A DNA stretch of 64,000 nt, from positions 2,346,112 through 2,410,111 of the forward strand of contig OY755042.1 of the NCBI GenBank assembly GCA_963576565.1, read 5' to 3'. The position numbers and the translations under genes were made by a program. Source of the stretch: Aspidapion aeneum (taxonomy: Eukaryota; Arthropoda; Insecta; Coleoptera; Brentidae). Position 1 is the first letter of the stretch. Every line of letters starts with the position of its first letter. This document shows positions 44,206 to 54,574 of this stretch, one piece after another. The notes below the pieces were generated by a model. That model had not been told where the DNA came from and did not search any database. It worked only from the letters and a program-made list of their open reading frames with translations.

Positions 44206-44809
44206 TTGAAACCGAGATCTATTAAGAAATCCCCAGTAAAATTATATATCTCTAGTTGATTTAACTGCAAAGATGTTTTTCGTGAAATTAAAATAAAGAT
44301 TTTTTTCTCTTATTAATTGTTTCTTAATTTAATAACACCCCGTACATCTAATCAAAGATTTAGTATGGTAATCTTAATTTTTCAACAAGCAGAATTTTTT
44401 ATAAAATGAGCTTTTTTCGTAAAATCAAAAATAAAGGATTTTTTTCTCTTCTCAACTCCATACGGGGACACACTGTATATTTGGCTTTTATTTATTTTAA
44501 GTTTTGTCTGAAAGTAGTTTCGTTGCTAGAATAAAAAAAGATGGCCTATGTTGAAAGGTTTTTATAAACAAATTATATAAACTACACGCTATTGCATCCA
44601 AAGGAAAAAATGAGTTAAACATTCAACCAAAATCTAGATGGCAGATCTTAAATCTTAGAACTTAGGACTTTTGAACCTTTAGTAATAAATGGTGTTTATT
44701 TGTTTGCTTGTTGAACTTAAAATTTTATACCTTGTTGGCAAAAAACACACATCATATAATAGTTCTGACAAGATTCGGGAAAATCCACTTTCTAGAAGCA
44801 TTTTATATT
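44206..44809. other. Non-coding DNA with two TACAGGGTG-like right ends
   Basis: ATTTTTTTCTCTT boxes followed by AACACCCCGTACAT (44334) and by GGGGACACACTGTATAT (44464) look like two related decayed MITE right ends. No ORF was recognised. Confidence 0.35.
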
Positions 44810-46925
44810 ACTTTTTGGAAAATGGGCAATTCCCCCTATTTTGACCCGCTGAATCCAAATATCCCTGTTGCAACTCGAAATATTGACAGGGGCTGAGATA
44901 TTCAAGATGGCGGCCAAAATGGCGGCGGAATTTTAAATTGCCGCTGGAAAGCCCAAATTGTCACAGGTGTACATTTAAAATATATATATTTGTATAATTA
45001 AAAAAAAATAACATATTATTTTTTTTTTGATGGTTGCAAAAACCTCCAAAAACCCCCCCAGACCCCCCAAAATCTGAAAGTTTGATGTTTTTTCAAATTT
45101 TCTTAATAACTAAGCTTCTAAGAGAAAAATGTATGATATACTTTATTGTAGACAATAAAATTCCCTTTTCAACATAGTATAACTTAATAAAGTTAGACTA
45201 ATAATAAGCTCTCCAGCGGCGTCCGTTAATTGAAATATTAAAAAAAGTAAAAACTAATATCTACAGAAAACCATGTATTACATTTTGGTATACTCAATAA
45301 AATTTCCTTGAAAATGACGTATAACATGATTAAATCGGTTTTAATAAAATAACCCATTTTTGTTACAGGTTTTATCTAATTTTCTCAAAAACTAAGCTTA
45401 ACATGAAAAAACTTGTTCTACACTTTTTGTAGACAGGGAAATTCTCTTTTCAAAAATGTGAAACTCGGTGGGGTTTGACTTATAGCAAACTCTCCAGCGA
45501 CGTCCGTCAATGGGGGTGATTTCAACAAATCATTTAAAAAATCATGTTTTTCATACGTTTTATTCAATTTTCTTAAAAACCAAGCTCTTTATCAAAAAAT
45601 CTGTTCTATACTTCATCATAACCAATAAAATTTCCTTTCAAACGATGTATAACAAAGTAGAAGTCATTTTATATTTACCGCTCCAGTGGTGTTCTTAATT
45701 TAAAGAAAATATTTAAGATCAATCCAAACTAATCAATTTTGTGTCTTATTAGCTTTTCGGTGGATAAGAAAGAGCGGCGGATAAAAGGTCGAAATTACAA
45801 AAGGTCGAAAGTACAAAAGGTCGAAAAAATAAGGTCGAAAGTACAAAAGGTCGAAAATACAAAAGGTCGAAATTACAAAAGGGCGAAAGTACAAAAGATC
45901 AAAAAACACAAGGTCAAAAGGTCGAAAGTATGAGTACCTAATTATGATTATGCCCCCCCCCCAAACCGTTGCATAAGATTCACCACTTTATTTTTAGTTC
46001 CATATGCTTAAAAAAATAACCAAAAACACCTGTCTCAAAGTTACTACTGTTACTTTCTTCACAAAAATATTGCTTAGGGGGGGGCCATGGCCCCTATGCC
46101 CCCTCCCCTTATAACCACCGGTGTTTTTTTGCTTTAAAGAACTTATTTAGATAAATCAAAATATCTAATCTAAACAAAAAACAGTTTATTTTAATTTGGA
46201 AACATTTTATTTTAGTAGGTATAAATTACGAACCTTTTTGAAGTATTTATCATAACATTAACCTCACTTTGTAATATATCATTTAAAAAGAAATTGTCTT
46301 ATCCTCAATAAAGAATAAAGGTACATTTTTTCTGAAAATCTTAGTTAGAAAAGATATTTAAATATGCAAGAGAAACTGATTATTTCAGTTATTTTTGAAA
46401 ATAAGTTAATATTAGTACGCCCCTGAAGCCCTAAATATGGCAAAAACCCGACATTTTAATAAAGTTTTTAAAAGAAAATGTTATGTTCTACAATAAAGTA
46501 TACTACATAGTTTTTCCTAAAAAGTGTACTTTTTGAGAAAATTTTGAAAAACCTATAATAAACATGTTTTTTCTAAATAATCCCAATTTACGTTCGCCAC
46601 TGAAGAGCTACTTGCTTTTCCTAACCTTATTGACCAATACATCGTTGGAAAGGGAATTTTATTCTCCACAAAAAAACTGTTCTTTGCAATTTTTGATAAA
46701 AAGGTTAGTTTTCGAGAAAATTGCATAAAACTGAAAAAAAAACAGGTTTTTGGGGGTTTGGTGGGGATTTTCTCCGTCCCTGTCGATTTTTCGAGTTGAC
46801 AACAGAGATATTTGAATTCAGCGGGGTCAAATTAGGGGGAAATTGGCTGTTGCCAAAAAGTAATATGATTTGCTTCTAGACCGAAAACGGAAAGCCTTTT
46901 AAAATAATATGCTCTGACTATAGGG
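44810..46925. mobile_element. Minisatellite-centred foldback element, copy 2 (both arms present)
   Basis: Outer boxes TTCCCCCTATTTTGACCC (44831) and its inverse near 46830-46846 face each other. Three to four units with TTTTCTCAAAAACTA-like and TCTCCAGCGGCGTCCGTTAA-like boxes run inwards on the left; three inverted units lie on the right. The minisatellite 45785-45935 is almost exactly central. The right half matches copy 1 (13180-14580) over about 1.4 kb in opposite orientation. No protein of note is encoded. Confidence 0.8.
45785..45935. repeat. Minisatellite, unit GGTCGAAAGTACAAAA
   Basis: About nine imperfect 16-bp units make a Lys/Arg/Val/Gln-rich open frame (45739-45933) that mirrors the one in copy 1. 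The frame exists because 16-bp units with indels happen to avoid stops; it is not treated as a gene. Confidence 0.85.
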
Positions 46926-47217
46926 CATTTCTATAATAATTGGGTTTTCTAAAAAAAAATGTTAATAAAATATTCGGGATCCTTTTTTTTATTCAGAAAC
47001 TGCCCCCACCGCTTTTTGTCAGCTCAGGACGCGGCTGCTCTCAAAAGCTGCTTACGATTAGACTATGGGCAAAGAAATAAATTTTTTAATGAATCCTTCT
47101 GCAGGTGTCTTAGATTAAATAAAACAGGTGCTTCTTAATTTCTTTTTAAGATACTGGTAGCAAAAACTCTGATCTTAAGATCTAAGTTAAAATTTAGGGT
47201 GAAGTATAAATCGATAC

Positions 47218-47288
47218 ATAGTAGGCTGGATTTGAACCAGCGACCTTTCGCTATCCAGGTAAACGCTCTTCCACTAAGCTACCAGGGC
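47218..47288 (-). ncRNA. tRNA-like sequence, probably a SINE head or tRNA pseudogene
   Basis: On the minus strand, box A (TAGCTTAGTGG) and box B (GGTTCAAATCC) of an RNA polymerase III promoter are intact. A D arm (GCTT/GAGC) and a perfect 5-bp T arm (GCTGG/CCAGC) fold well. The anticodon loop reads CTGGATA (GGA would be the anticodon). The acceptor strands GCCCTGG and CTACTAT pair poorly, and one anticodon-stem pair is mismatched. A functional tRNA is unlikely; a tRNA-derived SINE or pseudogene fits better. Confidence 0.65.
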
Positions 47289-47299
47289 ACTGATTCAAA

Positions 47300-47945
47300 A
47301 TTCTCCTATTCGGAAACAGTTTTGTAATTTCTAATTTTTCTTTATTAGTATAGGTGTGTTTTCTCAAGCTTCCGGTAGCTACGAGAACACTGTAGGTATT
47401 ATATCGGGATGGGAGAGAAATACATATTCATGATTGTTAGTTGTATGAAACCCTATTTATCCATCTACCAGTGGTGCACGGCATATAGCGCGTCACTAAA
47501 GGAGTCAGACGTGGAATTTCCAACAAACAATATCAAGCCAAACTGAAAATCCCTTTCTGACAATATATTTTAATTAGGCTGATGCCTAGATCCATTGGGT
47601 CTCACTGGCTTAAAAATAACATAAAGCACTGACTGACGCTGATGTCTTGAAGGTAGCTAAAAACACTAATTAGCGTTGTTCTGACCTAAAAGATAATCTG
47701 CTGTCGAACGTCACGGATGGATTCTCTTCGATAATTTCATCGATTGATATATAGCAGTTTATTACTCGTCTGCTCTTATTCTAGTTTATCTCGTATTTTG
47801 GTAGATGGCGCTTCTTGCGGAATGGACTGTTTGGTTTTCTCACAATAAACATAACGATCTGATTAACTTTGCCATGGTGTAACATTGACCAAGCACTGTT
47901 CTGAAAAGTCCCACAAGGATGAAACGTTAACTGTCGACTTTTGTT
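47300..47945. other. Unrecognised DNA; part of the repeat shared with 35018-35200
   Basis: The minus-strand frame near 47781-47996 includes FRKKRHLPKYEIN, similar to a plus-strand frame at 35150. The two mark copies of one repeat of unknown type. No host gene was recognised. Confidence 0.35.
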
Positions 47946-48148
47946 AGGTGTCCACGCAGCCCACGAGAAAGACCGGCCCGGGCGCGGAAATATCACGTGA
48001 CCGTAGGAGGCTCACAAAAAAATGCCTCACGGCCCGCTGTCATTATAAATTATTATCGTGTTTTCAGTTTTGGTATGTTTGTTTACGTCGATTTTTTTTT
48101 AATTCGGGCACGAATTTTATGTGAATTTTATCAAAGTTATTAAAATAA

Positions 48149-48181
48149 CGCAGCCCACGAAAAAGACTGTAGTGGGCTGCG
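48149..48181. mobile_element. 33-bp minimal element of the same family with its own 9-bp duplication
   Basis: CGCAGCCCAC and GTGGGCTGCG form 10-bp perfect TIRs around a 13-bp centre. TTAAAATAA is duplicated exactly on both sides (48140-48148 and 48182-48190). The left 14 bp also match the end of the 1.41-kb element that contains it. Confidence 0.85.
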
Positions 48182-48193
48182 TTAAAATAATTA

Positions 48194-48429
48194 ATGGCTA
48201 ATAGTAAAATAGATAAACAATGCCGCGAACGTGTAATTAGTGTTGTTCCTTGTCGGTCCAACTATAAAACTGAAACCTAATATGTTGCAAACGGGAAAGA
48301 AGTGGTAAAAGATAAGATCTTGGATAAGATTGATCAAGTAATAGACATCCTTAGTGACATTTTCGATAGTGAGAGTGAAAAATGTGTTCAGTTGTCATTT
48401 CTTATTGAACAATTAGGTCTCTTGAAAAG
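48194..48429 (+). pseudogene. Decayed exon inside the 1.41-kb transposon, unrecognised
   Basis: A frame from the ATG at 48194 encodes 28 residues (start MANSKIDKQCRERVISVV). A second frame then continues with DKILDKIDQVIDILSDIF and FLIEQLGLLKR, ending at a possible donor (AAAAG followed by GTAACC at 48430). One small indel near 48275 separates them. The charged helical composition looks like real protein. It may be the N-terminal exon of the family's own protein, but I cannot name a family. Confidence 0.4.
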
Positions 48430-49379
48430 GTAACCTGAGAATCGAAGATATTGTGGATACACTTTAATGTTGGCTTCATCTTTGTTTATCCAGTCATCCA
48501 GTGCATACACGTCAATTTACAATTCTAAGGTAATATGTCTTCCGCACCCTCGCAATATTAAAAAACTGATTTGGAAAATATTGTTAACAGATAGTAATCT
48601 CTCTGGTAGTGTGAAATATTTAAAAAGTAAGATTTAGACAGCATTTAAAAGAACATGAGTTGATAGTTAACTAACACTTTAATGAAATATATATTAAACT
48701 TTGTGCTGCGTAATTTTTCAAAAAATTATTGACATTCAGTTCATTGAATGTGAAAAATATCTCACTTATTCACAAAATCACTTGTTTCTTTTTAATAACT
48801 TATTGTGAAATGTTTTAAATTGGAAATTTTTCTTCAGATAACTCTAGCGAGTGTTTTTGTGAAGAAAAACTATTGTCAAAGCTTGAAAAAATTAGTTTAA
48901 GGGCAGGTAAAGTTTTTTAAAATAATTTTATAAAAAGCACAATGATTTAGTGTCTGCTAATAAATCTTTGAATAAGAACTCACACAAAGATGATGACACT
49001 CAAAGAAAAATTAAGAAAACTAAAAGCTTAGGTTTGATATATCTAATTTTGAAAGACTTGTATAGATTCGAAGTTACTAACGATATTATGTACCTAATAT
49101 ATGTACCTGAAGATATTAGAGTGCAAATTTTGTATAATTTTTTATTTTATAGATTCAGTTCTTTTATCCATAATAAACACATATATCAGCAAAATATTTT
49201 TTTCAATTTTTGCCTATAAAAGAACAAAAATTTTTTGTTAATTTATTTAAATTGTGTAAAAACATATAACATATTAAGCAATACAATAAGAATCCTGGGA
49301 CTCCTATGATCACGTGACCGCCGACTTGCTTCTAAGGCACCATGGCCGGTCTTTATCGTTGGCTGCGAGGTGTCCATTA

Positions 49380-51195
49380 GATATTGTACCCCCTTAAGGA
49401 TAAGCTTTTGACCTACCCACGGAAAAATAAGAGAGAAACGAAAACTTCTTTTTACCTGATTAGATACGAAAACTTGTTTGATAACATAAAGCGCTTTTCA
49501 AATTTTTTTATAAACAAAATTAACCCTTACCTTTTCGTAGTTGTTATGCTCAATGATTTTTGCCGCAATTTGTCAAGTGCCAACTGTAAAGCCTCTTAAA
49601 AAACTTTGACCTTTTTGTGCCACATTTTTTGTCAGTTTTTAATTAAACAGACACATGCATAGTAGCCGTAGAATAATGAGATTATCCAGATAGAGGACCA
49701 AACAAATACATTAAGTAATACTCTTCTCACCAGTGGGGCGGCTTATCCATAAGGGAATTTGGTCAATAACCTCCCAGAATAAATATCTATAATAATTTAT
49801 TTAATAATCTATGATCGAAGCTATTATTTTCTATATAGGTATTGAAAATAAATAAATATGTTATATTATACTCCACTGGCAGCATCTTTTGAATTGTCTC
49901 TCGTATTGCACTCTCAAGCTTGAATTTCGTTAGATAGGCCACCAGTAATTCGCGTCGCTTCGAAGTTCATTAACATGTCGTCCTATCTTTCTATTTTTCG
50001 CAATTAGTAGGCGACACAACATATTGCTATTAAAAGGTTGAGTGGAAGAGCGCCGCGCCGTATTTTTCAAATACAGTGTGCGAACTCTGCCTTTTGTCGC
50101 TTATTCACGTAGGTTATAAGAATTTAATGTAACTTTATAAGTATAACGATATATAACAAAGCGACAAGAAAAGCATATAACAATAATAATAATAATTAAA
50201 TTATACAGTGCACAGAATGTGTCCCCAGTCGCGCGTTTCTTATGCGGTCTTCCCGGTCAAAGCCGACCAACGTCGATTGCGGATTACGATTATCTCTCTC
50301 TCGTAAAAGAACGGCAACGTTGGCAAAGTTTTTCGATTTATTTGGGCTATAAGCTTGAAATTTCAAATAAGCACTGATTAATCGAGAGCGGCCAAAATTA
50401 TATTATGGCCCGTGGTATCATTAATGTATAGATGTTTTTTTTGTACGCTGTTGGCATTCCTTATCTTGGGCGGGGGCGCGGGGCACATAAACTTTTTAAA
50501 ATATAGAAAATAATTAACTTCACTAAGTTTAGGTTGGACAGTGGACTAAGTTTTTAAAAAATTGAAACTATTTATTATACAAGAGAGAAATTGCAAATCT
50601 AGATATTGACATATAACTAAACTGAAGTTTTGTGCACATTTTTCAATTAATTGTTGTATTAATGTTTTTTTTAATAAATTATAATTTTTTTGTCAAATAT
50701 TTAATAAGTACTTAGAAAATTAAGTAAGAACAAAACTAAATCAAATTACTTACTTTTGCCTGTCAGTTTTGTTTTGGCGAGCTTTTTGTAAAGTGTGGTG
50801 GTCATTAGCATTCATTTTTTAACCATTTTTATCAACACTGAAACTATCAAAATACTTTTCTCGAAAATAGAACTGACCACCAAAAGTAAGGTTAGATAGA
50901 TAGATAGAACAAACCGTGGATAAAGATGGCGAACTCAAGATAACCGGTGGACTTAAGTTCACCGGTGATCTTAAATCCACCTCACGGGCACTTAAGGATA
51001 AATGTCATGGGTTCAATGTAATTAGTGCATAGTACTAGCAGTGTTTCATCATCTCGTTCGACATAAGGTCACACACATATAACGAAGTTCCTTTATATAG
51101 TGACCTTAGTTCGACAGTCATAAAACTGTACAAAAAATCCCAATGCGCGCGCAATGCAGTACGAGGACTACGAGGACTGCGAGGACTGTTTTAAA
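49380..51195. other. No gene recognised
   Basis: 49378-49480 belongs to the repeat shared with 34860-35440. The remainder is mixed-composition DNA with a (TAA)n-like run at 50182-50200 and (GATA)n at 50893-50909. A 9-bp tandem (ACGAGGACT, three times) lies at 51161-51190. No convincing open frame was found. Confidence 0.3.
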
Positions 51196-51341
51196 ACGGT
51201 TTTGGTACGAGTCGTTAAATACCGAGATGAATTCCAAGACGTGCGCAAGCGTTGTTCTGTCACTTCTGCCAACTAATCAACTGAGAGATATTTCAGTATG
51301 GTTTTATACAGCAAAACTTTAATAATTTCCAGTTCTTTTTT

Positions 51342-51518
51342 ATGAAAATTCGTCGTTTTTGTGCTGTGAAAATGCTGGTGACGTGCAAGTTGTGTGACAA
51401 ATTATTTAGTGCCCAATTTAATTTGAATAAACACTGTCAAAGTAAACATGGCATACCAAAACAAAGGTATTCCTATGCAGAAAGTGTTTTTATGTTTAGA
51501 TGCCTAGAATGTAAATGA
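51342..51518 (+). CDS. Short C2H2 zinc-finger open frame
   Basis: A 58-residue frame from the ATG at 51342 contains CKLCDKLFSAQFNLNKHCQS followed by KHG. This is a C-x2-C-x12-H-x4-H finger with the usual aromatic and Leu positions. It ends with the start of a second finger, FRCLEC, which is cut by a stop; a related-looking frame continues to 51628. It is probably the first exon or a decayed piece of a transposon-encoded or host zinc-finger protein. A 30-bp perfect inverted repeat (51207-51236 and 52908-52937) brackets it together with two later insertions. Confidence 0.5.
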   Translation: MKIRRFCAVKMLVTCKLCDKLFSAQFNLNKHCQSKHGIPKQRYSYAESVFMFRCLECK

Positions 51519-51731
51519 TGATTTGAAATACAAACACAATCAAGAAATACTTGAAGAAACATTGGAGTTGAGAGTCAATACTCCCATGGCAAAACAAAAT
51601 AAACGTGAAATGCATAAGATCATATAGAAGAAATACTGCATAATACCTCAAAAAATATTAATCGCAGCACGTAGATATTGTATATTTTTGAAATCAGAAA
51701 GAAAAGACGAATCTTAAAATGCAAAAATATA

Positions 51732-51775
51732 CAGGGTGTTCCCTCTCAAAATATCGACTTCATTGTCACACCCTG
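51732..51775. mobile_element. 44-bp minimal TACAGGGTG-family element
   Basis: CAGGGTGT and ACACCCTG form 8-bp perfect TIRs around 28 bp, with TA at 51730-51731 and 51776-51777. It directly abuts the larger MITE at 51778, sharing its TA. Confidence 0.65.
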
Positions 51776-51777
51776 TA

Positions 51778-52625
51778 CAGGGTGTCCAAAATTCGTTGTT
51801 TTTTTGTGGTGTCGGGTATTTCTAGGGGAGATAGAAAAAAACTGACCCCCCTTTTGCGCCGCTCAAATTTTAAGAGAAGCCTAAAGGTGAAAACCACATT
51901 TAGATATAGCAAGCCGTTTTTAAGCTACGGAGTGTTTTTGTCTGCATTTTGGGAGGGGGTCTATAACTTTTTTGTTTATGAAAATTTTGTTTTTGTGTAA
52001 ATAGCTTTCTTATAGATCTTTTCTTGAAGAATTGACAGATGTAAACGGTTTTTATTTATCTCTTTTGGTTTTTAAAATATTGCATAAAGTTGTTATTTTT
52101 CTTACAGAATAACTCTTTTTTTATTCGATTTTTAAAATCAGCTTAAAATTTCCTTTAAAATGATGTATCACACTCAATATTTTATTTTTTTATTGTTTTC
52201 TTTATTTTTATTTTTTAATCACCTCTTTATTATTTTTTTATTTTTATAATTTTATAATATTAAAATACTTTAAACCTATTAAGCAAACTGAAATATGTGG
52301 TAAAAATATAAAAAAAATACAAAAATATAAAGAAATAAAGGGATCCTCCCATAAAGAAAAATTAATTTTATGTGATTATTATTATACATCAAAGTGTCTT
52401 AAGAATGTTTTCACAGAAATAAAAAATATTAATAAATAAACAAGTTCCCAAAATACCAGACTTTTTAAAAACACCCCGTAGTTTAAAAACGGCTTGCTAT
52501 ATCAAAATGCGATTTTCACCTTTAAGCTTCTTTTGAAATTTGAGTGTCGCAAAGGGGGATCAGTTTTTTTAGCCCCTCTAGAAATACCCGAAACCCCCCA
52601 AAAACATTGAATTTGGGACACTATG
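51778..52625. mobile_element. TACAGGGTG-family MITE, 848 bp, TIRs of about 190 bp
   Basis: CAGGGTGTCCAAAATTCG on the left is matched by the inverse near 52603-52625 (slightly mutated end CACTATG, then TA). The arms share AAACTGACCCCCCTTTGCG, TCAAATTTTAAGAGAAGCC-like and ACGGCTTGCTATAT-like blocks. The centre is AT-rich and non-coding. The arms resemble those of 32850-34722 (same order of boxes), so the two are sub-families. Confidence 0.8.
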
Positions 52626-52809
52626 TACATGGTGACGGATAGAAAAAAATTATGTTGGCTTTTAAAGTTGTGATAATTAACCAAAAAATTTCAATTTATT
52701 TTCAATGATAAAGTTGCTGAGTGCTCCGGTTATAAAAACCACCCGGTACCGACATAAAATCATACCTAAAAATTAGAATTGACCATTATTTTATACCTTG
52801 AATTTTTTA

Positions 52810-53013
52810 TTATACGTTAACCTCTTCGATCTCGCGCCAATCACGGTATTCGCGCCAATAATTTAAATTAGACATTTTGACGTTAATTTTGGCGCATGCT
52901 CCTTTGATGGAATTCATCTCGGTATTTAACGACTCGTGTTTTGGTTTAGTAGAACGACGAAATAACTGTCCAAAAAACGAATGTTGTTGTAGTAATCGAT
53001 TTACTTCAGTCAT
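52810..53013 (-). CDS. Hypothetical 67-residue open frame over the 30-bp inverted repeat
   Basis: A minus-strand frame from the ATG at 53013 encodes a charged peptide (start MTEVNRLLQQHSFFGQLFRR) that includes ESLNTEMNS, encoded by the 30-bp repeat also found on the plus strand at 51207-51236. A repeat-rich WREYRDWREIEEVNV tail ends it. Family unknown; it may be the other end of the element that carries the zinc finger. Confidence 0.3.
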   Translation of the reverse strand: MTEVNRLLQQHSFFGQLFRRSTKPKHESLNTEMNSIKGACAKINVKMSNLNYWREYRDWREIEEVNV

Positions 53014-54560
53014 GTGATCATATGTAAGAGAGTTAAGTTCAAAGTCACGTAACTAAGAGAAAGGGTAGGTTTCGTCGTCTCGCGTAAAGATAGGTCGAAG
53101 GCAACGCATGAATTCGAGAGCACGAAATTAAAGTTGCACACATAAAGGATTACACAATTACATAGGATTATCATAATACGTTTTTAATTTTAGTTCTTTA
53201 AAATGCAGATAAAATTACATTAATTTAATTGATATTCACAAACTATAAACCACTACAGACTGCCTAATAAACTAAATACACCAAAAATTAAAATAAACTT
53301 GCATTAGCACATATTTTTGGGCAAAACTTTTATTTATAATATTTATTTTTCCTAATATCACAAGTTTTATGTGAAATTTATATATTTATTTATTTGTATT
53401 TTGTAATTTGATTTTTACAAAACATTTGTGAAAAAAACCTACATATTATAGAAAGCCTTAAAATTCGCAAAGTTTTTGTGATTTTATTCATTTTTAGGAA
53501 ATAGAGATCGTGATACTTCTAAGAAGTTGAGAAAATTATATTTTGTAGCTTGTACTTTGGTAGGTATGGTAATTTTGTTGCCTTAAAGTGAAGTCGTTTG
53601 TTCTTCCGCCAAATCTGGTGTAAAATTTCATATCCGGTGTTACCCCTTTTCTTTTAACTTTTAGTTCACAGGTCACCGGGATTTGCTGCGATCAGAGTAA
53701 ACCCTTATGTTTCTATTCCTATCCAATCACCTGCTAAACTGGTTTTTCTTTCTCTAAGCAGGCTACCCTAACAGTAAAGTAATTTTTTTCCATGTGGTAT
53801 ACTTACAACATTCCGCAATCCCGTAGTAATAAAAATTAAGAGGATCTTGCAAAAAAAAACAAATATAAAAAATATTTGTATATTTACGTATCTTTCCCGG
53901 CGTTTGGTTACGTATTAAAATTGATTGTAAAACTCAATTTATTTTAAGAAAAATTTAAATTTTTGTATTTTGAATTTTCTCAGACAAATGTAAATTTAAT
54001 GTAATTTTATGATACATTTTTATGTCAGGTGCTGTAAACTAGAGATGTGTGTGTTTTACATACAATTTTTCAATATGATAAACACAGACAAAGAAAAGAG
54101 AGAGAGCAATCATTTCTAATGCGCCTGTCTTCAATCCTTGTGTTTCAGAGGAGTCCGAAGTCGGTTTAAGTGGCCTGATGGAGAGGAAAACTGATTGTCC
54201 GATAACAGTACAACGTCGACCTGGAACGCAAATAGGATTTTTCGGACAGTTTTATAACTGTTGAACGGCCTGATGGAACGTACTATAGGGTCTCAAAATC
54301 TTTTTATATCTAAAACCAAACTGCATTTATGTTTCCAGCATATTCTTTTTGCAACCGACGAACTTTAACGTTGCTAGTGCAGCTTCCCGGTATAGAAAAA
54401 AAAACAGCCTGTCTGCTAGGTCATGAACAACGTAAATAAATTAAAATTTTGCGAGGCAAATAATCTGATGCTAAAATAACTCGGTCGGCAAGATTAAATA
54501 AGTGAGTTAATTAAAATATTAGTCAGGCGGAAAACAGTAAATTAAATATTTATAATATAT
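53014..54560. other. No gene recognised
   Basis: AT-rich DNA with no open frame of note, no tandem array and no identified TIR pair. Confidence 0.3.
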
Positions 54561-54574
54561 TCATACCAAAAACA

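Larger units (their letters stand above)
47955..49367. mobile_element. TIR transposon, 1.41 kb, with perfect 9-bp target duplication (MULE-like)
   Basis: The ends are inverted: CGCAGCCCACGAGAAAGACC at left, and at right the complement of CGCAGCCAACGATAAAGACC. TCACGTGA follows inside both ends. AGGTGTCCA is duplicated exactly at 47946-47954 and 49368-49376. A 9-bp duplication is typical of Mutator-like elements but I see no MULE transposase. The target is the repeat also found at 34987 and 35345 (TCCATTAGATCTTG region). The interior has decayed coding sequence and a nested 33-bp relative. Confidence 0.85.

Noticed and set aside
47218..47288. Functional tRNA-Ser(GGA) gene
   Set aside because: The acceptor stem does not pair and the long variable arm of Ser tRNAs is absent.
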